A stretch of 6,878 nucleotides of DNA from Amoebophilaceae bacterium UBA1467 (GTDB taxonomy: Bacteria > Bacteroidota > Bacteroidia > Cytophagales > Amoebophilaceae). A program made the position numbers and the translations under genes. Where the stretch lies: contig DCSL01000006.1 of assembly GCA_002325615.1 (NCBI GenBank), positions 171 through 7,048 on the forward strand, written 5' to 3'. How positions within the stretch are numbered: position 1 is the first letter of the stretch; each line of letters begins with the position of its first letter. Shown here piece by piece: positions 1 through 6,055 of this stretch. Under the pieces are notes generated by a model. That model ran no database searches. It was not told the DNA's origin and was given only the letters and a program-made list of their open reading frames with translations.

Positions 1-66
1 AGAAGAAGAAAGAAGAAGAAAGAGCATTAGCAGCAAGAGCAGCAGAAATGAGAGCATTAGCAGCAA
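1..66. repeat. Polypurine mirror tract and 16-bp direct repeat
   Basis: Positions 1-24 contain only A and G, and positions 1-19 read the same in both directions on one strand (a mirror repeat centred at 10). The 16-base string agagcattagcagcaa then occurs at 21-36 and again at 51-66, a 30-bp period equal to ten codons. T is nearly absent across 1-120. The repeat phase fits an internal duplication in coding DNA. Polypurine mirror repeats can form triplex DNA, but that is general knowledge and nothing here demonstrates it. Confidence 0.6.
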
Positions 67-104
67 CAGAAACAGAACCGCAAAAAGAAGCGCACCAGGA
101 ATAG
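3..104 (+). CDS. Possible C-terminal tail of a truncated Lys/Glu/Ala-rich protein
   Basis: An open frame enters from the left edge and ends at a TAG at 102-104, giving 33 residues. It begins with a Lys/Glu run, continues with a ten-residue unit seen twice (RALAARAAEM, then RALAATETEP), and ends EAHQE. Such charged, alanine-rich helical tails are common at the C-termini of ribosomal, chaperone and membrane-associated proteins, but nothing identifies the family. The reading is uncertain because the DNA has few T residues and so few stop codons: a second frame also stays open from position 2 to a TGA at 221-223, though its Ser/Arg/Lys-rich product is less protein-like and runs through the hairpin at 182-200. 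It would converge with the minus-strand secG block. Confidence 0.35.
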   Translation, partial: KKKEEERALAARAAEMRALAATETEPQKEAHQE

Positions 105-398
105 CAAAAGCAAAAAAAGAAAAAAATAAATTAGTAGTAGAGAGTAGAGAAGTAAAAAATAAACAGGAGTGCAATAAAATTGCCTACGATTATCGTAGGC
201 CCTTTACAACTTCAAGCCACTGACCCAAGGTATCAATCAAAGCAGAGCAGCAGGTTCCGTATGGATAAGCTGCCTACTGACCTGCCTCCCAATAGTTCTG
301 CGTAAGCTATTTTTTTACCCACAGCGCTGGCAATGAAATTGCTTGTACTCGCTTGCACAGGCTATCTATACCCCTCCTTGGTACTAGTCTTCAAAAGC
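105..398. other. Non-coding stretch downstream of secG
   Basis: No convincing gene lies here. The left part (105-180) is very A-rich on the plus strand. The right part (200-398) is of mixed composition and carries short inverted repeats: gcaat/attgc at 330-342 with a 3-base loop, a GCAGGT/ACCTGC pair near 249-284, and ccaagg (225-230) facing ccttgg (376-381). Minus-strand frames give only short pieces broken by stops, for example one ending LIDTLGQWLEVVKGLR just before the hairpin at 182-200. It could be a 3' untranslated region, a small RNA, or an eroded gene. No tRNA arm motifs were seen. Confidence 0.5.
182..200 (-). terminator. Probable intrinsic terminator of the secG-end transcript
   Basis: A perfect 8-bp inverted repeat, gcctacga and tcgtaggc, is separated by a 3-base loop. 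Read on the minus strand the stem is followed by aattttatt, a modest U-rich tail; on the plus strand it is followed by ccctttac, which is less terminator-like. It lies about 200 bases past the secG stop, at the end of the minus-strand block. The tail is not a pure U run, so the efficiency is uncertain. It could also stop plus-strand readthrough from the left. Confidence 0.55.
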
Positions 399-743
399 TT
401 AGTGGGACTGAGTAGCTGGTAGGTCTTTCTCTGCGGCATCAGGCAGAGTACCGCGTTCTTGTGCGCGGTTGATGTTAGGGCTCGAGGGCAAAGCACCTGG
501 TTGGTTTGCTTTATGAAGAAATAAGGAAGTAGCAAGGGTAAGCACAAATAGGGCTATCACCAGCCCCCAGGTAATTTGCTCGAGCAAATCACTGGTTTTC
601 TTAACACCAATCAACTGGCTGGCCCCTGCATCTCCTCCAAAAGAGACATTGCCCAAACCCTCTTTTTTAGAGTTTTGTACCAGTACCGCCAGGATGAGCA
701 GGCCGGCAGTGATTAGGATGAGTACGACCAGAAAATTAAACAT
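399..743 (-). CDS. secG: Protein translocase subunit SecG
   Basis: This is the small subunit of the SecYEG inner-membrane channel, which helps SecA-driven export of unfolded proteins. The 114-residue product has two hydrophobic segments, about residues 3-22 and 59-77. They are joined by the typical SecG loop, with LVQNSKKEGLG following the first helix, a Gly-rich FGGDAGASQLIG stretch, and KKTSDLLEQITW leading into the second. A polar tail of about 37 residues rich in Pro, Asn and Ala follows; such tails are usual in Bacteroidota SecG and make it longer than the E. coli type. The ATG overlaps the stop of the upstream TPR-like gene by one base (TAATG), indicating translational coupling. It is the last gene of the minus-strand block. 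No chaperonin genes follow it on this side. Confidence 0.95.
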   Translation of the reverse strand: MFNFLVVLILITAGLLILAVLVQNSKKEGLGNVSFGGDAGASQLIGVKKTSDLLEQITWGLVIALFVLTLATSLFLHKANQPGALPSSPNINRAQERGTLPDAAEKDLPATQSH

Positions 744-1378
744 TAGATTTGGTGCTTTAGTGTTTCCATGAGGGTGGCAAAGTACGTTCTTTTTTCAGGA
801 AATTTCAACAGGAGCTTGTCATAAATAGCCAAGGCCCGCTGCGACTTTCCTTGCTGCCACAGTATTTGGGCCAAGGTTTCTGTGGCCAGGTCGTCATAAA
901 AGACAGTGCTCTGCTGGGTGAGATCAACCTGAAAGTCTCCGTGAGGCATTGCTTGCAGTGATTGGGGGTTGAAGTCCACTTCTTTTTGTAAGAAGGCTTG
1001 GATGCTATCTAGCTGTGCTAAGCTTTCCTGCTTGGTGATTTTGTGTTGGACTTTTTGCTGGATGGTATTGAGGTAGTCATGCATAAACGCATACTCCCCT
1101 ACTTTGGATGATGCCTTTTCTTCTAGGGCTGGGGTTGAAAAAGCTGAGGTCTTTTCTAAGAAAGCCTTGAGATGATTGCGGTCTGTGGCATAAACAGCAG
1201 CAAGCTGTACTGCTTGGTCTGCACCAGGCTGGTCTCGGTCACAAGCAGCCTTGGCAAGTAACGCATAAGCCGCTTGGAAGTAAGGGTATCGTTGTAGTAG
1301 GTTTTGCAGGGCTTGCACGTCCTCGAGCGTAATTTTGTGAGGATCGCGGAAGAGCCTTAAAAGTTGTTCAGCTTGCAT
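743..1378 (-). CDS. TPR-like conserved Bacteroidota protein between lptE and secG
   Basis: The 211-residue product is predicted soluble, with no signal peptide or membrane segment. The C-terminal part (about residues 165-198) is a recognisable tetratricopeptide-like helical pair: ETLAQILWQQGKSQRALAIY followed by a KLLLKFPEK boundary. An N-terminal helix pair (about residues 20-48) contains RYPYFQAAYALLAKAA, resembling a second degenerate repeat. The middle is Gln- and Lys-rich and less structured. I recognise this as a conserved hypothetical protein that commonly sits beside secG in Bacteroidota, but its role is unknown. TPR domains usually mediate protein-protein contacts, and the position between an LPS-assembly lipoprotein and a translocon subunit hints at an envelope or export role; that is inference. 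It begins 35 bases after lptE ends and its TAA shares one base with the secG ATG. Confidence 0.85.
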   Translation of the reverse strand: MQAEQLLRLFRDPHKITLEDVQALQNLLQRYPYFQAAYALLAKAACDRDQPGADQAVQLAAVYATDRNHLKAFLEKTSAFSTPALEEKASSKVGEYAFMHDYLNTIQQKVQHKITKQESLAQLDSIQAFLQKEVDFNPQSLQAMPHGDFQVDLTQQSTVFYDDLATETLAQILWQQGKSQRALAIYDKLLLKFPEKRTYFATLMETLKHQI

Positions 1379-1413
1379 AAGCGGCTTGTACAGTATTTTA
1401 AGGACCGGTAACC

Positions 1414-1938
1414 CTACCAGCTGGCCACGGTTTCGTTGAAAATATCTTCAACAAGTTTAGTGAAAATAGTATCAATAAGCCTGGCCTCCTCGCTACTTCT
1501 ACTCGCATTAGCATCCATGTCAGCATATTGGGAGAATGTTTTTTTACTAAAAGCCGATGCTTCGTTGTAAGAGTTGATGTAATCCACCTGCACTTCGATC
1601 GTGAGGCGATCAATAGAAGGTTGATCTCTTTTTTCATCTTGCCCACTTTTGGTAGGCGCTATCGGCACATACTTGAATTGTTGAATGACTCCTTCTAATT
1701 GCAGGTCCCCTTTTGTATATACCTGCTTCAAGGGTGTGCGCTGTACCAGGTCATCACTCAGTCGCTGTTGAAACTTTGTTGCCAGGTCAGGAGGTCCTAG
1801 TGCAGCGTTGGACCGAAATTGTAGGGAAAAAGTTTTTACTTCCTTTGGCAGAGAAGTGCCTGAGAACGAATAGATACCGCATCCTTGTAAGAGCAGTACC
1901 AGGAGTGTCAAGACAGGGCTAGGCATAGTCCAGGTCAT
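1414..1938 (-). CDS. lptE: LptE family LPS-assembly lipoprotein
   Basis: LptE is an outer-membrane lipoprotein that plugs and supports LptD, the barrel that inserts lipopolysaccharide into the outer leaflet. The 174-residue product has a hydrophobic signal segment (about residues 8-18) ending in a lipobox-like LQGC, with C20 as the predicted lipidated cysteine; Gln at -2 is unusual. After the cysteine come GIYSFSG and a stretch on the pattern of Bacteroidota LptE proteins, ending with VEDIFNETVASW, also typical. Two starts are possible. The ATG at 1936-1938 overlaps the activator gene by 20 bases. A second ATG at 1924-1926 gives 170 residues and an 8-base overlap (ATGCCTAG). Neither start puts Lys or Arg before the hydrophobic core. 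Overlap implies translational coupling with the activator gene. Confidence 0.88.
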   Translation of the reverse strand: MTWTMPSPVLTLLVLLLQGCGIYSFSGTSLPKEVKTFSLQFRSNAALGPPDLATKFQQRLSDDLVQRTPLKQVYTKGDLQLEGVIQQFKYVPIAPTKSGQDEKRDQPSIDRLTIEVQVDYINSYNEASAFSKKTFSQYADMDANASRSSEEARLIDTIFTKLVEDIFNETVASW

Positions 1939-3151
1939 ATTGTTTAATTTTTCTGTATAACGTTCTTTCTGAGATTCCCAGACTTTTGGCAGCCTCTTTG
2001 CGCTTGTTACGGTGTCTCATCAGCGCTTTTACAATGAGGGTTCGCTCTTTGTCTCCAATAGACAGGTTTTCTTCTTCAGCTGCTTCAGCTTTTTCATAGG
2101 TATGTGCCTCGTCTGCTTGAGAGGAGTGGGCTATGACCTGCACTGGTGTAGCAGCAGTGCTGGAAGCAATGCTTTGGAACAACACAGCATGTTCTTTGAT
2201 GCGCTGGTTGCCTGGTGCATTTGTACTGAGCAGCTCGAAGACAAGCTTTTTCAATTCGCCCACATCTTTTTTCATATCAAAGAGTATCCTGTACAAAATA
2301 TCCCGCTCCTGCAGAGCATCCGCTGCTGATGCCCCCTGGTAGAGAACAGGCAGGTCGTAGCGCACTGGCGGCAAGTATTGGAGCAATGTTTCTTGTGCAA
2401 TGTGCCGGTCCATCTCTAGGGCAGATAACTGCTCTACCAAGTTTTTAAGCTGCCGGATATTGCCCGGAAAACGGTATGCCAACAAGGTTTTTTGGGCCTC
2501 TTTAGCAAGCTGGAGTGGCTTGACATGGTACTTGTCAGAAAAGTCTGTAGCAAACTTACGGAACAGAAAAATGATGTCTGTGCCCCTTTCTCTGAGCGGT
2601 GGAATGCGGAGAGGAACAGTGGTAAGCCGATAGTAAAGGTCTTCTCGAAACTTGCCTTTATACACCGCCTCTAGCAAATCAACATTGGTAGCGGCTATTA
2701 CGCGAAGGCTGATTTTTTGTACCTTGGAGGCACCTACTTTGATGAACTCGCCATACTCAAGCACGCGCAAGAGACGGGCCTGGGTGCTTAAAGGCAGTTC
2801 TGCTATTTCATCCAGAAAAATGGTGCCACCATCAGCTTCTTCAAAATAGCCCTTGCGCTCTTCAGAAGCGCCTGTAAAAGCCCCTTTTTTGTGGCCAAAG
2901 AGCTCAGAATCGATGGTGCCTTCTGGAATAGCCCCACAGTTGATAGCAATGAACTGGCCGTGCTTGTAAGGGCTTAGGCTATGAATAAGCTTAGAGAAAG
3001 ACTCTTTTCCACTGCCACTTTCTCCAGTAATCAGCACGGTCATGGCGGTCGGCGCTACTTGCACAGCAACCGTTACCGCACGGTTCAGGGCTTGAGCATT
3101 GCCAATGATTCCAAACTTCTGTTTGATATGTTGTATTTCTTCTTCTTGCAT
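1919..3151 (-). CDS. Sigma-54-dependent activator, sensorless, Fis-type HTH
   Basis: This is an AAA+ enhancer-binding protein that would remodel sigma-54 RNA polymerase. Numbering from the upstream TTG at 3185-3187 (422 residues), Walker A is GESGSGKE at 55-62, the sigma-54-contacting GAFTGA loop is intact at 102-107, Walker B is GGTIFLDE at 120-127, sensor I is AATN at 165-168, putative arginine fingers are R181 and R187 in FREDLYYRL, PPLRER is at 196-201, and the sensor II region is FPGNIRQLKN at 240-249. A linker of about 100 residues contains DMKKDVGELKKL, and a Fis-type helix-turn-helix fills the last 45 residues (AAKSLGISERTLYRKIKQ). There is no receiver, GAF or PAS domain. I prefer the ATG at 3149-3151 (410 residues, 32 bases after miaB) because relatives start near this point; the TTG would overlap the miaB stop by 4 bases. 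Its targets are unknown. Confidence 0.92.
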   Translation of the reverse strand: MQEEEIQHIKQKFGIIGNAQALNRAVTVAVQVAPTAMTVLITGESGSGKESFSKLIHSLSPYKHGQFIAINCGAIPEGTIDSELFGHKKGAFTGASEERKGYFEEADGGTIFLDEIAELPLSTQARLLRVLEYGEFIKVGASKVQKISLRVIAATNVDLLEAVYKGKFREDLYYRLTTVPLRIPPLRERGTDIIFLFRKFATDFSDKYHVKPLQLAKEAQKTLLAYRFPGNIRQLKNLVEQLSALEMDRHIAQETLLQYLPPVRYDLPVLYQGASAADALQERDILYRILFDMKKDVGELKKLVFELLSTNAPGNQRIKEHAVLFQSIASSTAATPVQVIAHSSQADEAHTYEKAEAAEEENLSIGDKERTLIVKALMRHRNKRKEAAKSLGISERTLYRKIKQYDLDYA

Positions 3152-3183
3152 GTGTATAAGCTTGATAGGGTAAGGCGCCTGCC

Positions 3184-4656
3184 TCAAATGAAGGACACTA
3201 CCTCACCCAACAAGGTGGCTGCTGTACAGTCTTGAATGTGTACAGTTACATACTGTCCTTTTTGGCAAGTTCCCTTGGGAAAAATCACCACTTTGTTGGC
3301 ACTGTTTCTACCCTGAAGGTAGGCATCAGAGCGCTTTGAAGGACCTTCTACAAGCACTTGGTACTCCTGGCCAATGGCTTTTTGATTCTGTGATAAGGAG
3401 TGCATGCGCTGCTTGGCAATGATTTCGGCAAGCCGGTTCTTTTTCACAGCAAGGGGAACGTCGTCTTTGTATTTCCGGGCTGCTAAGGTGCCTGGGCGCT
3501 CTGAATAATAGAACATATAAGCAAAGTCGTACTGGACCGCCTCCATGAGCGAGAGGGTGTCCTGGTGCTCTGCTTCTGTTTCTGAGCAAAACCCTGCAAT
3601 CATGTCGGAAGAAATACCACATGATTCTCCTAGGATGCGTCGAATGGTCGCGATCTTTTGCAGGTACCAACGCCTGTCGTAAGCCCGGTTCATGTGTTGC
3701 AAGATTCGTGTGTTGCCGCTCTGTACAGGCAGGTGGATGTACTTGCAGATGTTATCATAGGCCTTCATCGTATACAGCACCTCATCGGTCATGTCCTTCG
3801 GGTGTGAAGTAGAAAAACGAACGCGCAAGTCTGGGTGTACCTGAGCTACCTGGGCCAGCAGCTGCGCAAAGTTAACCATGTTGGCAGCTTCCTCCGTTTC
3901 ATGGGCCACTTCGCCTTTGAGCATTGTAGGGGGCGACCATTTGTAGGAGTCTACATTCTGGCCAAGCAGGGTGACTTCTCTGTAGCCTTGCTGAAACAGC
4001 GTCCGGGCTTCTTGCACAATAGATTGGGAGGCTCTGCTACGCTCCCGGCCCCGTGTAAAGGGCACCACACAAAAGGTGCACATGTTGTCGCAGCCCCGCA
4101 TGATGGAAATAAAAGCAGTGACTCCATTAGAGTTGAGCCTGACTGGGCTGATGTCTGCGTAGGTTTCTTCTCTGGAAAGGAAAGTATTGACCGCTCTATG
4201 GCCCTCCTCTACTTCTTGCACTAGCTGGGGCAAGTCGCGGTAAGCATCAGGACCTGCTACGAGGTCAACAATCTTTTCTTCTTCCAGAAGCTGAGTCTTG
4301 AGGCGCTCAGCCATGCAGCCCAAGACGCCAATAATAAGTCCAGGTTTGTTGTTCTTGACTTGGTTGAACTGGGCCAAACGTTTCCTAATGGTTTGCTCTG
4401 CCTTGTCGCGAATGGCACAGGTGTTGAGAAAGATGACATCAGCTTGTTCATGGCTTGCAGTCAAGTCAAACCCTTGCTTTTGCATGATGGCAGTGACAAT
4501 CTCACTGTCAGCAAAGTTCATTTGGCAGCCATAACTTTCTAAGTAGAGCTTCCGCTTGTTGCCCGTAATTTTCTCCTGAGTGACTTTCACTGCATCACAG
4601 GCAGTGTTTCCAGGAGCTGCTGCATGGTGCAAGCGTGCTTTGCTATTCATAAGCAT
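3184..4656 (-). CDS. miaB: tRNA-2-methylthio-N6-dimethylallyladenosine synthase MiaB
   Basis: This radical-SAM methylthiotransferase adds a methylthio group to i6A at position 37 of tRNAs reading UNN codons. The 490-residue product has the three domains in order. The N-terminal UPF0004 domain carries C44 (SYGCQMN), C80 (NTCAIRDKA) and C114 (LGCMAER), which bind the auxiliary iron-sulfur cluster. The radical-SAM domain has the CxxxCxxC cluster site C189, C193, C196 in MRGCDNMCTFCVVPFTRGRE. The C-terminal TRAM domain (about residues 425-489) binds tRNA. The extension of about 35 residues before the core is common in Bacteroidota. A second ATG two codons in (4648-4650) is an equally possible start. 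Full length and intact cluster residues predict an active enzyme. It leads the run of closely spaced minus-strand genes, 116 bases after the DUF368 gene. Confidence 0.96.
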   Translation of the reverse strand: MLMNSKARLHHAAAPGNTACDAVKVTQEKITGNKRKLYLESYGCQMNFADSEIVTAIMQKQGFDLTASHEQADVIFLNTCAIRDKAEQTIRKRLAQFNQVKNNKPGLIIGVLGCMAERLKTQLLEEEKIVDLVAGPDAYRDLPQLVQEVEEGHRAVNTFLSREETYADISPVRLNSNGVTAFISIMRGCDNMCTFCVVPFTRGRERSRASQSIVQEARTLFQQGYREVTLLGQNVDSYKWSPPTMLKGEVAHETEEAANMVNFAQLLAQVAQVHPDLRVRFSTSHPKDMTDEVLYTMKAYDNICKYIHLPVQSGNTRILQHMNRAYDRRWYLQKIATIRRILGESCGISSDMIAGFCSETEAEHQDTLSLMEAVQYDFAYMFYYSERPGTLAARKYKDDVPLAVKKNRLAEIIAKQRMHSLSQNQKAIGQEYQVLVEGPSKRSDAYLQGRNSANKVVIFPKGTCQKGQYVTVHIQDCTAATLLGEVVSFI

Positions 4657-4701
4657 TCTTCAAATGGATGGCTGTCAGGCATTGCTCGTCTTTCGGGACG
4701 T

Positions 4702-4709
4702 TAAAAGTA
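4702..4709 (-). promoter_or_regulatory. Possible -7 box upstream of miaB
   Basis: Read on the minus strand the octamer is TACTTTTA, matching the Bacteroidota -7 consensus TAnnTTTG at all defined positions except the last. It sits in a T-rich stretch in the 116-base gap between the DUF368 gene and miaB, about 45 bases before the miaB start. I see no clear TTG at the -33 position. If real, miaB and the genes after it have their own promoter; otherwise they depend on readthrough from the DUF368 gene. No good terminator hairpin was seen in this gap. Confidence 0.3.
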
Positions 4710-4772
4710 AAAAATAAATAGCATTGACGTCGGGCACCTGGGTATTTGTGCTGGCTTAGTGATTACTTCTTG

Positions 4773-5729
4773 CTACACAGGTCTTGACCAGTAGGGTTTA
4801 GGCTTTGGACTTTTTGCAACGCGCTTGCCTTTCATGCCTATAACCAGCAGTATGCCTAGGCTCATCCAGAGCAAGGCTTGAAGCACCAAGGGGTCTTGGT
4901 GGTAAGCTGTTTGTAACTGAAGTGAAAAAGGGTTCTGAGTGGCTGCCAGGCTGCCATCGCTCAGGGCCAAGAAACCGTAGTGCTGCTTCCAGGGCCAAAC
5001 TTGATTGAGGGAGCCCAGCATAAACCCTGCCAAAAGTGCCAGCGTATTGTCATGGTGTTGACGCAAGAGCCAGGCAACCAGCCTTGAAAAACTCAGTAAC
5101 CCCACGACACCACCCAGGGAAAAAGTAATCAGAATGCCCAGCTTGAAATCTTTGAGTGCATGGAGCATGAATGAATACTTGCCGAGCAACAAGAGCATAA
5201 AGCTTCCTGAAATGCCTGGAAGCAGCATCGCACAGACCGCAATGGCCCCAGCCAAGCCAATGAACCAGCCTGTGTTGGGGGTATGCAGAGGCGCAGTCTG
5301 GGTAAGACTATAGGCAAGGACGAGGCCCCCTAGGCTAACGAGCAAGGTACGCAAGTGCCATTGCTTGATCTGCTGGTAGACGGTGCATGCAGCAAGCAGG
5401 AGCAGCCCCCCAACAAAAGACCAGGTTTGAATCGGATAGTATACCAGCAGGTACGTCACGAGCTGTGCGGTGGTAGCCAGGCTCAGGCCAATACCCGCTA
5501 GCAAGGGTAGCAAAAAGGTGCCATGCAGGTGCTGCCACAGGGCTTTGCATTGTCCTTTTTTGAGCAAGCGGAATGCACTCATATCAAAAGCCTGGATGGC
5601 CTCGAGCAGTTCTTCATAAATGCCAGTAATTAAGGCAACAGTACCGCCTGAGACCCCCGGAATGATGTCTGCACTGCCGATGCCAACACCTTTAAGAAAC
5701 AACGACAAGTAATGCTGGATAGCCTTCAA
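4773..5729 (-). CDS. DUF368 membrane protein, putative undecaprenyl-phosphate translocase
   Basis: Members of the DUF368 family (PopT) have been linked to flipping the lipid carrier undecaprenyl phosphate back to the cytoplasmic face for reuse in cell-wall and surface-glycan synthesis. The 318-residue product is a multi-spanning membrane protein with about eight or more hydrophobic segments. The family's duplicated signature appears twice: PGVSGGT at 24-30, preceded by GIGSADI, and PGISGS at 171-176, followed by a hydrophobic run and LGKY. The C-terminus is basic (MKGKRVAKSPKPKPYW), suggesting a cytoplasmic end. The start is TTG at 5727-5729; no in-frame ATG lies upstream before a stop codon, and LSLFLKGVGIGSAD right after it matches the usual family N-terminus, so TTG is the best start. 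An exact -7 promoter box lies about 36 bases upstream. The function is inferred from the family. Confidence 0.9.
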   Translation of the reverse strand: MKAIQHYLSLFLKGVGIGSADIIPGVSGGTVALITGIYEELLEAIQAFDMSAFRLLKKGQCKALWQHLHGTFLLPLLAGIGLSLATTAQLVTYLLVYYPIQTWSFVGGLLLLAACTVYQQIKQWHLRTLLVSLGGLVLAYSLTQTAPLHTPNTGWFIGLAGAIAVCAMLLPGISGSFMLLLLGKYSFMLHALKDFKLGILITFSLGGVVGLLSFSRLVAWLLRQHHDNTLALLAGFMLGSLNQVWPWKQHYGFLALSDGSLAATQNPFSLQLQTAYHQDPLVLQALLWMSLGILLVIGMKGKRVAKSPKPKPYWSRPV

Positions 5730-6055
5730 GGGATTACATCAATAGAGATTTTGAAATCATGCTGCAAAGGTAGCAGAAAACAGCTCTGATCACCAGAGAG
5801 GCCTGGAGCTACGTGGCAGTGAAGTGGCCTTGCAGAAGAGGAGGGATAGCACGGCAGAGAAGGCCAGGATACCCTTCTTCTTATGCGTGAACGGGTAGTA
5901 CGTACGGAGGTGATTGGTCTGTTACAGATGTGAAAAAGGTATTGATGGGGCACAATTGAGCAGTCAATAGGTTCTCACAAGATGTAGATAGCCTATGTAC
6001 TGACTAGGCCAAGAGTTGGATGGTAAAATTTCATCTATTTAATTAGTGGGCCTAC
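5730..6055. other. Divergent intergenic region between the DUF368 gene and the crotonase-family gene
   Basis: About 326 bases separate two divergently transcribed genes. The left end holds the DUF368 promoter box and, between it and the TTG start, an eight-codon mini-ORF (5734-5760, minus strand). The middle is mixed sequence with an 8-bp palindrome gtacgtac at 5898-5905. A second near-match -7 box (TACCTTTT on the minus strand, about 5935-5942) lies further out. Towards the right gene the DNA becomes AT-rich (6020-6046), as expected for a promoter, but I see no exact TAnnTTTG on the plus strand. A minus-strand frame across 5726-5953 is rejected as coding: it has a GTG start and an Arg/Ser/Pro/Cys-rich composition with no recognisable features. 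Confidence 0.6.
5765..5772 (-). promoter_or_regulatory. Bacteroidota -7 promoter box of the DUF368 gene
   Basis: Read on the minus strand the sequence is TACCTTTG, an exact match to the Bacteroidota housekeeping -7 consensus TAnnTTTG. The expected transcription start falls near 5757-5761, giving a leader of about 30 bases before the TTG start at 5729. The -33 region has no exact TTG at standard spacing, only a weak match near 5791-5794. The fit between box, short leader and gene makes this the best promoter in the window. Confidence 0.6.

Noticed and set aside
296..317. Plus-strand aatag/ctatt inverted repeat followed by a run of T
   Set aside because: The stem is only 5 bp, AT-rich and with an 11-base loop, too weak to call a terminator, and no plus-strand gene ends just before it.
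2012..2329. Plus-strand open frame of 105 codons inside the activator gene
   Set aside because: It is opposite the linker and HTH coding region of a clear gene, with Phe/Cys-rich antisense composition and no domain.
3835..4224. Plus-strand open frame of 129 codons inside miaB
   Set aside because: It lies wholly opposite the intact radical-SAM gene, has no family motifs, and has a Cys/His/Gly-rich composition expected of a reverse-strand shadow.
5898..5905. Palindrome gtacgtac as a possible operator
   Set aside because: An isolated 8-bp palindrome without extension, second copy or clear position relative to a promoter is not enough to call a binding site.
5726..5953. Minus-strand 75-codon frame ending on the DUF368 start
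   Set aside because: GTG start, Arg/Ser/Pro/Cys-rich product without structure, and the promoter box lies inside it. It is more likely non-coding, though the overlap with the TTG was noted.
360..5995. Ten-base aggctatcta at 360-369 with an inverted copy tagatagcct at 5986-5995
   Set aside because: Matches of ten bases are expected by chance several times in a window this long, and neither copy flanks an element.
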